A DNA stretch of 64,000 nt from Adiantum capillus-veneris (taxonomy: Eukaryota > Streptophyta > Polypodiopsida > Polypodiales > Pteridaceae), in assembly GCA_014529385.2 (NCBI GenBank), contig CM043944.1, forward strand, positions 59,012,268 to 59,076,267, given 5' to 3'. A program made the translations under genes and the position numbers. Position 1 is the stretch's first letter; every line of letters starts with the position of its first letter. Shown piece after piece: positions 27,230 to 38,450 of the stretch. A model generated the notes under the pieces. The model searched no databases and was not told the origin of the DNA. It was given only the letters and a program-made list of their open reading frames with translations.

Positions 27230-28119
27230 TCAATGCTCTTTACCTGGATTATCCATGAACCTACTCACAACTCCCGCTGCATGTGCAATATCTGGCCTTG
27301 TCCAAAGGATAGCATACATTAGAGAACCTATCATTGCAGCATATGGAACTTTAGATATATAGGTTATCTCCTCTTGTGTCTTTGGACACATATCCTTGGT
27401 TAGTTTAAAGTGACTAGCCAAAGGTGTAGAGATTGATTTTTCATCTTGCATTGCAAACCTTTCTTGTACCTTCTTGATGTAATCCTCTTGAGATATCTTT
27501 ACTGTCTTTTTAGTTCTATCCCTTGATATATTCATACCAAGTATCCGCTTGATATATTCATACCAAGTATCCGCTTTGTAACACCTAAATCTTTCATTGA
27601 AAAATATTTAGACAACTTCTCTTTTAAGTTTTTGATATCTTGCATGTTATCACTTGCAATCAGCATGCCATCAATATACAACATTAGGATGATGAACTTC
27701 CCATCTCCTAAATTCTTTGTGCAGATGCAATGATCTGAGTTGCATCTTTTGAATCCTTGATCCAACATCCATCAATCAAACTTCAAGTACCACTGATTTG
27801 ATACTTGCTTTAGACTATACAAGCTCTTCTTTAATCTGCATACCATTTTCTCCTTACCCTTTACTTCATATCCCTTTGGTTGAAGCATGTAAATTTCTTC
27901 CTCCAAGTCACCATGAGGGAATGCCGTATTTACATCCATTTGCTCAAGATTTAAGTCATGAGCAGTCACAAGGCTTAAGAAAATCCTAATTGAGTTTCTT
28001 TTTACAACACAAGAAAATATTTCATTGAAGTTAATACCTTTCTTTTTAGAAAACCCTTTTACCACAAGCTTAGACTTGTACCTTTTCTTCCCACCTTCTT
28101 TTTCTTTCAGCTTGTACAC
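27230..28119 (-). pseudogene. copia reverse transcriptase
   Basis: Three consecutive minus-strand frames carry reverse transcriptase motifs: VKGFSKKKGINFNEIFSCVV and MDVNTAFPHGDLEEEIYMLQ (28,119-27,772), LMLYIDGMLIASDNM (27,768-27,532) and VGSLMYAILWTRPDIAHAAG (27,535-27,230). The catalytic pair reads YIDG instead of YVDD, so it is inactive. A direct duplication of about 24 bp (GATATATTCATACCAAGTAT word at 27,525-27,573) causes one of the breaks. Confidence 0.9.
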
Positions 28120-28344
28120 CCATCTGTTCTACAGTGCCCGTTTACCTTTAGGCAACTCAACGAACTCCCATGTTTGGTTGCGATGTAATTAGTCCATCTC
28201 AACTTGCATGCTCTTCATCCATTCTTCTTTGGATGCATGTTGCATAGCTTGTTCGTATGATTCCGTCTCTCCGAAATTTGAGATCAAGAGATGGTTGAAG
28301 GAAGGAACAAACCATTTTGGAGGTCTACTTGCTTCTGTAGATCT

Positions 28345-29083
28345 TCAGAGAATACATTGAGGCTCCTCGTTTGGTTGACGTTGTTGCATGTTGTCACCGA
28401 TTGCACTCCTTGAGTCTTCACCATCCTCATGCTCCATGCACTCATCACCTGTATCTTTTGTTTGTTTTCTTTTCAAGTAATTTTTGTACATATTTTGTTC
28501 GTTGAAAATTATATCCCTACTTCTAAATATTTTACCATGTTGAGGATTCCATAGGCGATACCCAAAGTCAGCTTCTTCATAGCCAATAAACAAACACTTT
28601 TTGGACTTTGCATCTAGATTTGACCTTATGCTTCTATCTATGTGCATGAAAGCCTCACACCCAAACACTTTGAGAAATGCATAATTCACCGGTTTACTTG
28701 TCCATGCCTCTTCTGGAACTCCCCCATTCAATGTCGTTGAGGGTGACCGATTGATTAAGTACACAGACGTACTCTTCCGCCCAAAGTTCAAGCGGTAGAC
28801 CTGCATGTAGCCGCATGCTTTGTGCTCGCTCTATGATTGTTTTGTTCATTCTTTTTGGAATGTCATTTTGTTGAGATGTCCTCGGGGTTGTTCTTTGCCT
28901 CCGAATGCCATTGATTGCACAAAAGCTTTCAAAATCTTGGTTGCAATATTCACCTTCATTGTCGGATCTAAAGCATTTAAGCTTGGTACTTGCTTCATTC
29001 TCCACAAAGGCTTTCCAATGGTGTACTTGCAGGACCCCAAATATCAGAATGAACCAATTCAAGTTTTTTATTTTTTCTTTCAT
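28345..29083 (-). pseudogene. copia integrase, internally deleted
   Basis: Minus-strand traces are LKCFRSDNEGEYCNQDF (second catalytic aspartate), TTPRTSQQND (the degenerate TPQQNG position) and MNKTIIERAQSMRLHAGLPL. After a shift come YLINRSPSTTLNGGVPEEAW and FGCEAFMHIDRSIRSNLDAK. The stretch normally between the first catalytic aspartate and WKAFVENEA is missing. The integrase core is therefore not functional. Confidence 0.88.
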
Positions 29084-29093
29084 TTTTTAATTT

Positions 29094-29736
29094 TTAAAAT
29101 TTTACCCTCTTTTGTTTACTGTAAACACAATCTTCACAGAACTTAATTTTACTTTTTTCAAACCTAGTAGAAGCTTCTATTAAAGGATTTGCATTCCTTT
29201 GGTACTCATATGTCCAAACCGGTAGTGCCACACCGCACTGTCGACTTTTGTAGCTGTTACACAAGTTGAAAAAAGATTGTGTGTTGACAGTACACAAGTA
29301 AAGTGTACCAACCGTTTCTCCTATAGTAACCACCAAAAATTCCTTTGACATCTTCCCACATTTGTTTTCAAGTGCAATGTTGTGACCTTCATCGTCCAAT
29401 TGTCTTATAGATATCAAATTTTTGCAAAGAGAAAGAACATACCTAACATCTATAAGCTTCCATTCATTTTCATTAGCAATTTTGACGCAAATTTCCAAAT
29501 TACCTTTGGCATAATTTTGAAAATGTTGTTGGTGTGGTATCGCATGGAATGAAGCCCGCTCCGGAGTCTACTATCCAATAATTAGACACATGGTCTAATG
29601 AGAGAATTAGACCATCTTTCTCTAATTTACATACCACATTCGTCTTCGATGTTGATTGGTTTTCTTGAGACTCCGACTCCTCGCTCTTGGACCAGAAATC
29701 CTTTTTGACGTGCCCTTCTTGCCATAGTTCCAACAT
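29094..29736 (-). pseudogene. copia zinc knuckle, protease and GAG-pre-integrase
   Basis: 29,736-29,500 has a degenerate knuckle (LWQEGHVKKDF) and the protease signature WIVDSGAGF. 29,498-29,094 has the pre-integrase segment (VRYVLSLCKNLISIRQLDDE; FCEDCVYSKQKRVKF). The knuckle has lost its cysteines (LELWQEGH in place of CYNCGEGH), and a stop separates the two frames. Confidence 0.88.
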
Positions 29737-29852
29737 TCAAGAACTGACTTTGTGTGTGATTTGCTCAGCCTTGAACGATCACGACTCTTTTGGCTTTTGA
29801 ACCTTTCCCTCGATCTTTCCTTTGTTTTGTTGACAGTGCAATACCTGATGAT

Positions 29853-30161
29853 TTACATGTGCTTCTCCCCACTATTTCCTCTCTTCACAACATAATCAAA
29901 CTTAAGAGTCTTTGTGTCACAGACAAAGTTACTTACAGTCATCACAAGGCTGTCCCAACTATCTCGTAGAGACGATAGTATAAAGAGAGCTCGCACTTCA
30001 TCGTCAAAAGTGACCTTCACCAATCGAAGTTGACTTATGTTGGTGTTGAAGTCATTTAGGCATCTTGCAACTGACCCATTCTTTGCCATTTTTAGATTGA
30101 ACTTGCGCTTCATGAGAAATACCTTATTGGATGCCGATGCTTTCTCGAGTAACTTCATCAA
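29853..30161 (-). pseudogene. copia gag (UBN2-type) fragment
   Basis: Minus-strand frame with KVFLMKRKFNLKMAKNGSVA and VRALFILSSLRDSWDSLVMT, typical of the copia UBN2 gag domain. The N-terminal part is deleted by the junction with an LTR-start fragment at about 30,178. Confidence 0.88.
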
Positions 30162-30467
30162 GTCCTCCTTTAACCACTAAAAAATTACAAGGGGTAAATC
30201 AGGCTTCATACTTAACGGCGGTTAGTGGGAGTATTTTACGTCCGGAGAGAGCGGAGAATTTTATATCTAATCGTGAGCTCAGCTTCCCATCGAAGCAGTG
30301 CTTCTTGTTTTGCAAGATGTTCTTTCCGTCGCTTAAGCTCTTTCTCCTTTTAAAGGAATTAGTCATAGGAGAAAGTGGATGGTTGTTGTGAAGTAGAGGA
30401 AAGATTTGCATGATATTCCCTATCTTCATTGTCGATGTATTCCCTATCTTCATTGTCGATGTATCTA

Positions 30468-30573
<106 letters not shown>

Positions 30574-30723
30574 GCATATTGACACCAAAAATTGTGGACC
30601 ATGAGAAATGCATATCATCAAACTTATATTACCAAATCTTTACATCACTTTGCAATTTCATGTACACAACTTCTCCAAAGTAGCCTTGAGATTGAAGGAG
30701 ACTTTGGGGACTACATAGCAAAT

Positions 30724-31003
30724 CAAGTCCTTTGAAGCTAAGACTTTTGTTTTCAGGACGACTAAAGATACTCTTACCTTTCAAACTCTGGTCCGATGGT
30801 AGCCTCAATTGCCTTGATTTTGACCTATTGTGCCTTGTGTGATAGGCCATAGAAGTAGCACCTCAAGTCCTTTGAAGCTAAGACTTTTGTTTTTAGGAGG
30901 ACTAAAGATCCTCTTACGTCTTAAACCCTGGTCCGTTGGTAGCCACAATTGCCTTGGTTTTGACCTACTGTGCCTTGTGTGAGAGGCCATAGAAGTAGCA
31001 CCT
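30724..31003 (-). repeat. 140-bp tandem duplication
   Basis: Units 30,724-30,863 and 30,864-31,003 both start CAAGTCCTTTGAAGCTAAGA and end AGGCCATAGAAGTAGCACCT. No gene recognised in it. Confidence 0.93.
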
Positions 31004-31890
31004 GTGTAATCTCCCTTGTTTATAGATACTTCTTGTGTTTTTGGAGATGGTCCCGACTTGTGTTTGCCACTATTTTCATGCCTTGTAGACAGTAAGGTGT
31101 GGTTTTGGTAGCCACAACTTTGTTTGACCTTCATAATATCCAAAGACTTCTTTGTAGTGAGCCATCCTGTTGAGTTGTTTTGTTGTTTTGACTGGCCTTC
31201 AACTGATAGAGGCTCATCACCATCGCTTACTATTTATCACCTTGGATTGGCCTCACCCTGTGTGAAGGCACTTAGGTTGATAGATCTGTTTCTTTGCTTT
31301 TTCTCACCCATGGAGCTAAGGAATCCAGTACCAAGTTGTCCATCCTGAAATTAGGCAAACCTCTAGGATCCTTTGATGAGGAAGCACAACACTTGTAGGA
31401 ATTTCCCATCGATCATTAAGCTTGCTTATCTCAAATTGGCTATGTTCAGAAATGGAAGCTGGCACTTCAGTTTCAATGGTTAGAGACAAAGGTATTTCAT
31501 GGAGCCGCATGATCCTTCACAAGGTGTATCTATAAAAGTTCATGTGCATTTGGAGCAGATAAGAATAGCATTGTAGCATTGATGGAGGTCCATACATGGT
31601 TGACTTGCCACGCTAAATCCGCTCGACCCATGCATGGCATGACATTGATAGTCTTCACTTCAAATGGGGTCTGTAGATGTGGTCCTTCTTAGCATTTTTA
31701 TCAAGTAAACATATGCATTCAGCAATTCCAATCTGTATGGGTGGTACCAACATTGAGATACTACCATCTACTGATTTCTAACCTTTCTGGCTGCTTGCTT
31801 TCCCCTTGTGTTTGTTTCATCCATATTTGGGCAGCATTGGAGCGACGGGCTTGGTAAACTGAAAATTCAACCATTTAAAAGCGGATCCCT
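31004..31890. other. no recognised gene
   Basis: Interval 3' of the PPR gene; only short uncharacteristic frames. A polyadenylation region for the PPR gene would be expected here on the minus strand, but no clear signal was picked out. Confidence 0.4.
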
Positions 31891-33729
31891 CTAGCTTGAT
31901 TTAAGAATCTCGTCGTCATAAACGTCAGCGTCTTGCGTTGTAAGCATAGCCTTCAAGACGCAAGTATAGGTGACTGAATTTGGAGAGATACACTCACTTT
32001 GCATCTGCTGAAGACAGCATAAGGCTTTCTGGCCCTGCTCCTGTTGCGCGTATCCCGCAATCAATGCATTCCAAGAGACAACATTCCGTACAGGAAGCGC
32101 CTCAAGCACGTTTTGTGCTTTCTGAAGCGCACCACATTTGGCATACATATCAACCAAGGCAGTGCCAAGGACGACATCTATTTTCAACAGCCTCTGACTA
32201 ACAATATAATTGTGAATTTTTGTGCCCATATCACCATCTTGCGTAGAGCCACATGCCTTCAAGATGCATGCATAGGTGATTGCATCTGGAGAGAGGCCCT
32301 CGCTTCGCATCTGCTGAAAACAGCCTAGAGCTTTCTGGCCCTGCCCTTGTGGGACAAATCCTGCAATCAGTGCATTCCAAGAGTCCACACTCCGGACAGG
32401 GAGCTCTTCAAGCACTTTTTGTGCTCTCTGAAGTGCACCACATTTAGCAAACATGTCAACCAAGGCATTGCCAAGCACTACATCTTTTTTTAACAACCCT
32501 TGACTATAAATATCAGCGTGAATTTTTATGCCCATATTAGCATCTTGTGTAGAGCCACATGCCTTCAAGATGCACGAATATGTGATTGCATCTGGATAGA
32601 GGCCCTCGCTTTGCATCCGCTGAAAACAGCCTAAAGCTTTCTGGCCCTGCTCCTGTTGCGCATATCCCGTAATCAATGCACTCCAAGAGACAACATTCCG
32701 GACAGGAAGCTCCTCAAGCACTTTTTGTGCTTTTTGAAGTGCACCACATTTGGCATACATATCGACCAAGGCATTGCCAAGCACAACATTTTTTTGCAAC
32801 AGCCCCTGACTAACAATATCAGAGTGAATTTTCATGCCCATATCAGCCTCTTGTGTAGAGCCACATGCCTTCAAGATGCATGCGTAGGTGATTGCATCTG
32901 GCCATAGGCCCTCGCTTTGCATCCGCTGAAAACAGCCTAGAGCTTTCTGGCCCTGCTCCTGTTGTGCGTACCCTGCAATCAGTGCATTCCAAGAGATGCT
33001 ATTCCGAACAGGAAGCTCCTCAAGCACTTTTTGCGCTTTCTGAAGTGCACCACATTTGGCATACATATCGACCAAGGCAGTGCCGAGCACGACATCCTTT
33101 TTCAACAGCCTCTGACTAACAATATCATCGTGAATTTTTGAGCCCATATCAGCATCTTGCGTAAAGCCACATGCCTTCAAGATGCACGTGTAGGTGATTG
33201 CATCTGGAGAGAGGCCCTCGCTCCGCATCTGCTGAAAACAGCCCAGAGCTTCCCGGCCCTGCCTCTGTTGGGCATATCCTGCAATCAGTGCATTCCAAGA
33301 GACGACATCCCGCACAGGAAGCTCGTCAAAGGCTTGTTGCGCCCTGACAGGTGCACCGCACTTGACATACATACTTACCAACATGTTCCCCAAGTATGCC
33401 TTCTTTTCAAGTAACCCACTATCCCGAATATCAGCATGAATCCTACTAGCTTGGTACAAATCCTTCCTCTCAGCACAATCGTTAAGTGAGCTCACAAAAG
33501 AAAGATTCATTCTCCTGCTTTCCATGTTTGCTTTCTTGGCGGTGCTGAGAGAGGAAACGAATGTGTGTGTGGATTTAGCAAAAAAAAGTGTGTGTGTAGT
33601 GAAACAGCGGTTCTTACACACCGTTCCATACAGGCGACCTCCAGTCCCAGCTCCGACGCGACACGCAACTCCAGGTGCGAAGCTGGTCATCGTCAAGCCT
33701 CTATTGCGTAGAGGAGGCCGGGTACCCAT
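31891..33729 (-). CDS. PLS-class pentatricopeptide repeat protein, no C-terminal E/DYW domain
   Basis: A single 612-codon frame without introns. Residues 1-75 are rich in R, S and T and poor in acids, consistent with an organelle transit peptide (inference). Then come a leading S-like motif (GNMLVSMYVKCGAPVRAQQA) and five P-L-S modules of about 102 residues. P motifs are of the WNALIAGYAQQ type, L motifs of the AITYACILKACGSTQ type and S motifs of the LVDMYAKCGALQKAQKV type. The modules are nearly identical to each other, implying recent internal duplication. The protein ends in a shortened last L motif (DVYDDEILKSS), with no E, E+ or DYW domain. It would therefore need a partner for RNA editing, or act in another RNA step, or be a truncated duplicate. 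PPR proteins bind organellar RNA one base per motif. The start is the first ATG of the frame; a second ATG at about residue 69 (MESRRMN) would remove the transit region. Confidence 0.85.
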   Translation of the reverse strand: MGTRPPLRNRGLTMTSFAPGVACRVGAGTGGRLYGTVCKNRCFTTHTLFFAKSTHTFVSSLSTAKKANMESRRMNLSFVSSLNDCAERKDLYQASRIHADIRDSGLLEKKAYLGNMLVSMYVKCGAPVRAQQAFDELPVRDVVSWNALIAGYAQQRQGREALGCFQQMRSEGLSPDAITYTCILKACGFTQDADMGSKIHDDIVSQRLLKKDVVLGTALVDMYAKCGALQKAQKVLEELPVRNSISWNALIAGYAQQEQGQKALGCFQRMQSEGLWPDAITYACILKACGSTQEADMGMKIHSDIVSQGLLQKNVVLGNALVDMYAKCGALQKAQKVLEELPVRNVVSWSALITGYAQQEQGQKALGCFQRMQSEGLYPDAITYSCILKACGSTQDANMGIKIHADIYSQGLLKKDVVLGNALVDMFAKCGALQRAQKVLEELPVRSVDSWNALIAGFVPQGQGQKALGCFQQMRSEGLSPDAITYACILKACGSTQDGDMGTKIHNYIVSQRLLKIDVVLGTALVDMYAKCGALQKAQNVLEALPVRNVVSWNALIAGYAQQEQGQKALCCLQQMQSECISPNSVTYTCVLKAMLTTQDADVYDDEILKSS

Positions 33730-33962
33730 CTGTAAAAAATGTTTTTTAGGGAATCTTGCGAGATTCCGTCTGCATGGGGTGGAGCCGATAGCTTGACGAA
33801 CCGGGGGCCTTGAGGGACAGGAGACAAATAGAGGGGCACACTAATAGAGGCTCTGGAGAAGTTGGACATGAAGATGCCGAGGGCGAGGGCGAGGGCAAGG
33901 GCAAGGCCAATGGTAATGATAAGAATACACCTACTACAAAACTCTCTCTCTCTCTCTCTCTT
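33730..33962. other. 5' flank of PPR gene
   Basis: Contains a G/A-rich imperfect hexamer run (GAGGGCGAGGGCGAGGGCAA near 33,880) and a short CT run. The promoter of the PPR gene would lie here; no TATA box was recognised. Confidence 0.3.
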
Positions 33963-34680
33963 TATGTGACACCGGTCTTTCTTAATGGAGTTGAAGTGTG
34001 GAGAAGGAGCATCTCAAAGTCTACTTGGAAAGAGTTTGAGAATGTCCAAAAGCGTTATTTTATAAGCTTTCCCCAAGTTAAGACACAAACACCATGTATT
34101 CTCCTACTTTTTAAGTCGGGATCTCTTCCAATTGAGATTATGGGCACGGAAAGGGTTGTGGAGTACATGATAAAGATGCAACAAAACCTCTCGCATCGAC
34201 TTTCTACAATTCCATGGGAAGGAAGCCAAAAAGTTCAAAAGATGAGCATGGGATGGATGCAAGACATAATGAAGTGGTTTGGGAGATGGGATGCATTACA
34301 CTTGCTACATGATGGCTTAATAGACTCCCAAGTGAATGAATCTTTTCTACAGTGCCAATGTACTACGACTTGGGAGGAATCTGGGTGGGTCACACTTCAT
34401 ACATTACACCACCCATATTGCCCCCAACTACAAAACCATGTTCTTCACTAAAAGAGGAAACCATACTCACCCTTATATGCTTGAGCATATCCCCTTGACA
34501 ATGATACTCAATATCGTCTAGCTAATTGGCTTAGCTCCCACTCCCTTCGATGTGACACAAAGCATTGGGGCAATGGTGGAGAAGAGTCAATTTGACATCG
34601 CACATTCTACTCACTACAAGTTCAAGAGTCTGAGTATCACACACTACTAGAGTGCTCAACCTTGGTCACATCAGAACTTG
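33963..34680 (+). pseudogene. LINE ORF2 C-terminal relic
   Basis: The frame from 33,963 (GVEVWRRSISKSTWKEFENV; TPCILLLFKSGSLPIEIMGT; MQDIMKWFGRWDALHLLHD) resembles the post-reverse-transcriptase tail of plant LINEs, where V.GVEVWG...STW..FE..QK...LLLETGS.PIE is common. After 34,451 the similarity continues in other frames, ending with ESEYHTLLEC near 34,635. Shifts and stops make it a relic. The LINE assignment rests on the pattern, not on catalytic motifs. Confidence 0.55.
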
Positions 34681-34857
34681 CTTCCCTCATATTTTCACCC
34701 ATGACTTAGGCTTGCATACATTCCTCTCCCAGCCAGAGTGTGGGCTCTCCATTGTGACTCTCATCACCACAATTATGGAGCATCAAGAATAAATAACAAG
34801 CCCCATACATACTACATCACATATAACTTCAATCCCATAGGTGAAGGAAGCAAAGCT

Positions 34858-34859
<2 letters not shown>

Positions 34860-34920
<61 letters not shown>
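34860..34920 (+). repeat. (CT)n microsatellite
   Basis: About 61 bp of CT dinucleotide, 110 bp before the LTR retrotransposon insertion. Confidence 0.97.
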
Positions 34921-34922
<2 letters not shown>

Positions 34923-35027
34923 CCGGTCCTAAGGGCAAGGCTTAGATTAGGGTTAAGTACCTTAGGGAAGGCTCTAGGTTAATGTAAGTTTGCGGGGAGA
35001 ACCACATGCGAATAACCACCCAACCGC

Positions 35028-35031
35028 CCGC
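35028..35031 (+). other. target-site duplication CCGC (left)
   Basis: CCGC directly before the LTR terminus TGTCAGGGG; matched by CCGC at 43,579-43,582 after the other terminus. Confidence 0.65.
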
Positions 35032-35627
35032 TGTCAGGGGATATGTGTTCAAAACGTGAGCCGGGCAGGCCCTCTGGTTGTGGGAGGTATGAAAGAGAGA
35101 GAACAACAGACACTGAAAGCTCTGGCAGTCATTGTAATCATCATTAATTAAGTAAATCTTTAAGTACAACTTCGATAGCCAAGGCGGGCTATTAGCAGCA
35201 CTGTCACTTGGATCATCTGCTAACTAGGAGTTTAAGCTCCCGTTTTACAGGATTAACTAGGTTGTTAACAACACCAAGGCTTAAGACTATGATTAATCAA
35301 CCTTCGGACTGATGTCGGTGAAGAAAATTTTTGCCTGCCTCTTCACCTGCCTCGACCGCTCTTAGTTTCTGCAAATTTTAACTCTTCTCACTACCTCAAT
35401 CCTCATGCTTCGATTATTGTCAAATATTTTACAGCTTCTTGCTCTATTTGCTTTACAACACTGACTTAATTTCTGTTCTCAGCTTTTAACTTTCTCCTGC
35501 TCTTCAATTGCTATCTGAAGATTTAATCCTTGCTTGGCCGCTAGACTTGCTTGGCCTGGCTTGTGCTTTCCTCTTCCGAGCTCATGCCACCTTCATGCAA
35601 GAGCTCCGAGATCCTCTCCTTCTCAAG

Positions 35628-35632
<5 letters not shown>

Positions 35633-35705
<73 letters not shown>

Positions 35706-35728
35706 TTTCTTTGCATCTCCTTCTCAAG

Positions 35729-35778
<50 letters not shown>

Positions 35779-35871
35779 TTTCTTTGCATCTCCTTCTCGA
35801 GCACGAGAGACCCGCTTTGGTTCTTTTTTCCCAACTTCACCTCACGTTTTCCCCTCTCTTTGCATGCCGAG

Positions 35872-35937
<66 letters not shown>

Positions 35938-36036
35938 TTGCTTCCTTCACCTCCCGAGCTCTGCTTGTTATGATTCTCTTCACGCACCTCTCCTTGCATG
36001 TCGAGGACAAGAGAGAGAGAGAAGGGGGGAGAGACA

Positions 36037-36070
<34 letters not shown>

Positions 36071-36108
36071 AGGGGGGGGCTTTGCTTCACCTTGTTTTGC
36101 TAGCCGAG

Positions 36109-36199
<91 letters not shown>

Positions 36200-36299
36200 T
36201 GCTTCATTCACCTTCTGAGCTCCCCGATCTTCCCTTCTCACACAACCCCCAATCCTCTTCTCATCCGAGTTCCCTCTTCTTCTTGCGTTGCTAGCCGAG

Positions 36300-36351
<52 letters not shown>
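35633..36351 (+). repeat. higher-order (GA)n array in the 3' LTR
   Basis: GA tracts near 35,633-35,701, 35,732-35,774, 35,875-35,933, 36,011-36,060, 36,113-36,196 and 36,301-36,351 are separated by related spacers, such as CTTTTTCTTTGCATCTCCTT and GCTTTGCTTCACCTTGTTTT followed by GCTAGCCGAGGA. The unit is spacer plus GA tract. Confidence 0.93.
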
Positions 36352-36355
<4 letters not shown>

Positions 36356-36759
36356 CCCCCCCTTAGCAACGATGGTGCTGTCGTTGCGAGGGCCGTGGGA
36401 AGCGGCGATAGTGATGTGGCTAGAAGTGGCTCCGGAGGCGAGCGCCTTGGCGTGCTTGTCATATATTGCTTCAACACCACCCTCAATTGATGCTCGTGTT
36501 GCCCGGCGCGACTCTTTCTCTCCCTGCCTGCACTCGTGCCCCTGCTCAGCCCGCCATCTTCGTTTTTCCCCCCCATTTTCACACTAAAAAGCCTTTTCTT
36601 CATTAATTGGGTGGCCATGCGTTGAGTTCTTGGGCGGGCAGCTATTGGCCCTACCCCCTTGGGCGACCATGCCCCTTGGCCTTTGGTGATTATGGGAGGT
36701 CCTTCCCATTGAGCTCATTGGCAGCCGTTCAGCCCCTTTAAGTTCCTGGGTGGCCCTTG

Positions 36760-37380
36760 AAGCGCACCTCATTTGGCATGCACTTTGTCCAAGGCATTGC
36801 CTTACACAACATCTTTGTCCAAGAGCCCTTGACTAACAATATCATCATGAATTTTGTTGCCCATTGCATTGTTGTGGACATTGCCACAGGCCATTAAGAT
36901 GCAAGAATAGGCAAATGCATTTCTTGAAAGGCCTTCCCTTTGCATTCAGTTAACAAAGCCAAAGCTTCCCTGTCATAACCATAATGGCCATATCCCCTAA
37001 TCAAGATGTTGCAATAGACGATGTTTTGCATTGAAATCTCATCAGTGCTTTCGTAATGGCAGTGAGCCCCACATTTGGTATACGCAGCGGACAAGGCATT
37101 GTTCAATATGACATACCAGCCAAAGCAGCCAATGACTGACAATGTCATCGTGAATTCTATTGCCCATATCAACGTCTCCTGCCTTCGAGTTGCAAGTACA
37201 GGTGATTGGATTTGGAGAAAGGCATTCCCTTCGCATTGGATTAAATTCCCTAGAGTTTCCTTACCACAACCAGGCTGGGTATATCTTGCAATATTTGTTC
37301 TACATAAGATGACATTCCGGAACTTGATCGAAGTCAAAAACTCTGAGATGGCACTCCAGTCGAGCGGACCAGACTAGTAT
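36760..37380 (-). pseudogene. PPR-gene fragment inside the 3' LTR
   Basis: On the minus strand this segment resembles about two PLS modules of the PPR gene at 31.9-33.7 kb. Shared words include CACATTTGGTATACGCAGC versus the gene's CACATTTGGCATACATATC, AACAATATCATC-TGAATTTT, GCCCATATCA and AAGGCATTGCC. The frame 37,337-36,894 keeps YTKCGAHC and ILIRGYGHYGYDREALALL. Frame breaks make it non-functional. It has the same orientation as retroelement transcription. Confidence 0.75.
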
Positions 37381-37863
37381 GGAACTGGCCCCCGTTGAAT
37401 CTTTAACGACCAATATCTTGGCAACTGTAAATTCGATCATTGATCTGAAAAGACCAACGCGCTCTTAAAAGTGAGCACTTCACACCCATGCATTCACTTC
37501 ATTTTTGTCCCCTCAGCTGCAGTTGCCCAATCCGGTACGGATTTGCATCAACTTAAACTTCAAACTTCCATAACTTTTGCACCGTAGCTCCAATTGATGA
37601 GCCGTAAAGACAGGCTGGTAGAGCAATTCAAGCACTACAATTCTAGATCATAAAATCCCTTTTGTTCTCCCTTCAAGCATACTCTTTTTTAGCATCATTA
37701 AGGAATATGTTGGCCCTTTAAAGCCGCATCTGGCATACATTAATCATCAAACTTTGCATGTTATCAAGCCCTGATCACTGCTCAATAAATGTGTAGGCTT
37801 CAAAGAATCTTAGCTTGCATTTCTTTTCTCTTTTTTCCATCATGAAAACCGAGCTGCACGACA

Positions 37864-37875
37864 TCCACCCCCTTT
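37864..37875 (-). other. polypurine tract of the non-autonomous element
   Basis: On the minus strand AAAGGGGGTGGA directly precedes the 3' LTR start TGTC. It is a standard plus-strand priming site. Confidence 0.75.
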
Positions 37876-38450
37876 GAACCTGCACAGCCTTCGATCTATG
37901 CCAACTGCACTTCAATCTGCATATGCTATAGGTACCTTAAGCTCTTTGCCATCATCAGACTCACTTAACTGGTAAACATATGAAAATTAAAATAAGGCTT
38001 ATACCCTCTCATCAATGTTTTAGCTTAAGCATTAGGTAGCTACCCATTAGAATCTTTGAACCGTATCTGCCATATCTCAAAAGCATTCAAACATAGAAAA
38101 CATGTTTAGTCAACCCTGCCAGACTCAAGTGCTCCTAGTTAATGATGCACACGGCTTGACCATTAAGATCGCTTTAGGGAACCCTGTCAAGCTCAAGTAT
38201 GCTTTACCTTGTCTGCACACGAAATGGCCATCAAGTCCTTTACTTCAAGTTCTGGTAGCAGAACCAACTCAAAAGATGTGTAGATACTTCATCAATTATT
38301 CAAAGAAGTCAATTAGAAGCCAGCCATGTAATCTTATTGAACGCATAACCAAAAACTCTTCTAACTTAGCATAATCTAGAAACCAAAACCTTGTACCATG
38401 CAACCTGCTACAAGAGATAAATGATACTCTTCAAATACGCAACTTCCACT
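37876..38450. other. interior non-coding segment of the non-autonomous element
   Basis: No coding motif recognised on either strand between the polypurine tract and the PYDLGG frame. Confidence 0.5.

Larger units (their letters stand above)
25496..30215 (-). mobile_element. rearranged Ty1/copia element, minus strand
   Basis: From right to left come gag (30.2-29.85 kb), zinc knuckle/protease, GAG-pre-integrase, integrase, reverse transcriptase, RNase H, a duplicated polypurine/LTR-start segment and one LTR (25,496-26,244). At the 5' end only about 35 bp of LTR start (near 30,178-30,214) is joined directly to internal gag sequence, so most of the 5' LTR, the primer-binding site and the gag start are deleted. 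Multiple frame breaks exist. Same family as the element at 1-2093. Confidence 0.9.
35032..37863 (-). repeat. 3' LTR (2832 bp) of the non-autonomous element
   Basis: Read on the minus strand: start TGTCGTGCAGCTCGG (37,863); a PPR-derived segment (37,330-36,760); a GC-rich block (36,600-36,360); a higher-order array of six (GA)n tracts with conserved spacers (36,351-35,633); a unique segment; end CACATATCCCCTGACA (35,032). It is homologous to 40,334-43,578 throughout. Confidence 0.9.

Noticed and set aside
34920-34960. TTAGGGTTA-like phrase near 34,950 as an interstitial telomere
   Set aside because: Single occurrence, not tandem.
35508-36618. Long frames rich in RERERE or SLSLSL across GA/CT arrays
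   Set aside because: They are translations of dinucleotide microsatellites, present in several frames on both strands; no gene is implied. The same holds at 6.2, 7.2, 13.5, 40.8-42.0 and 57.1 kb.
36238-36618. Minus-strand 126-codon frame in the GC-rich part of the LTR (and its copy near 42,048-42,374)
   Set aside because: Low-complexity tail from GA repeats and no recognisable domain; likely LTR non-coding sequence.
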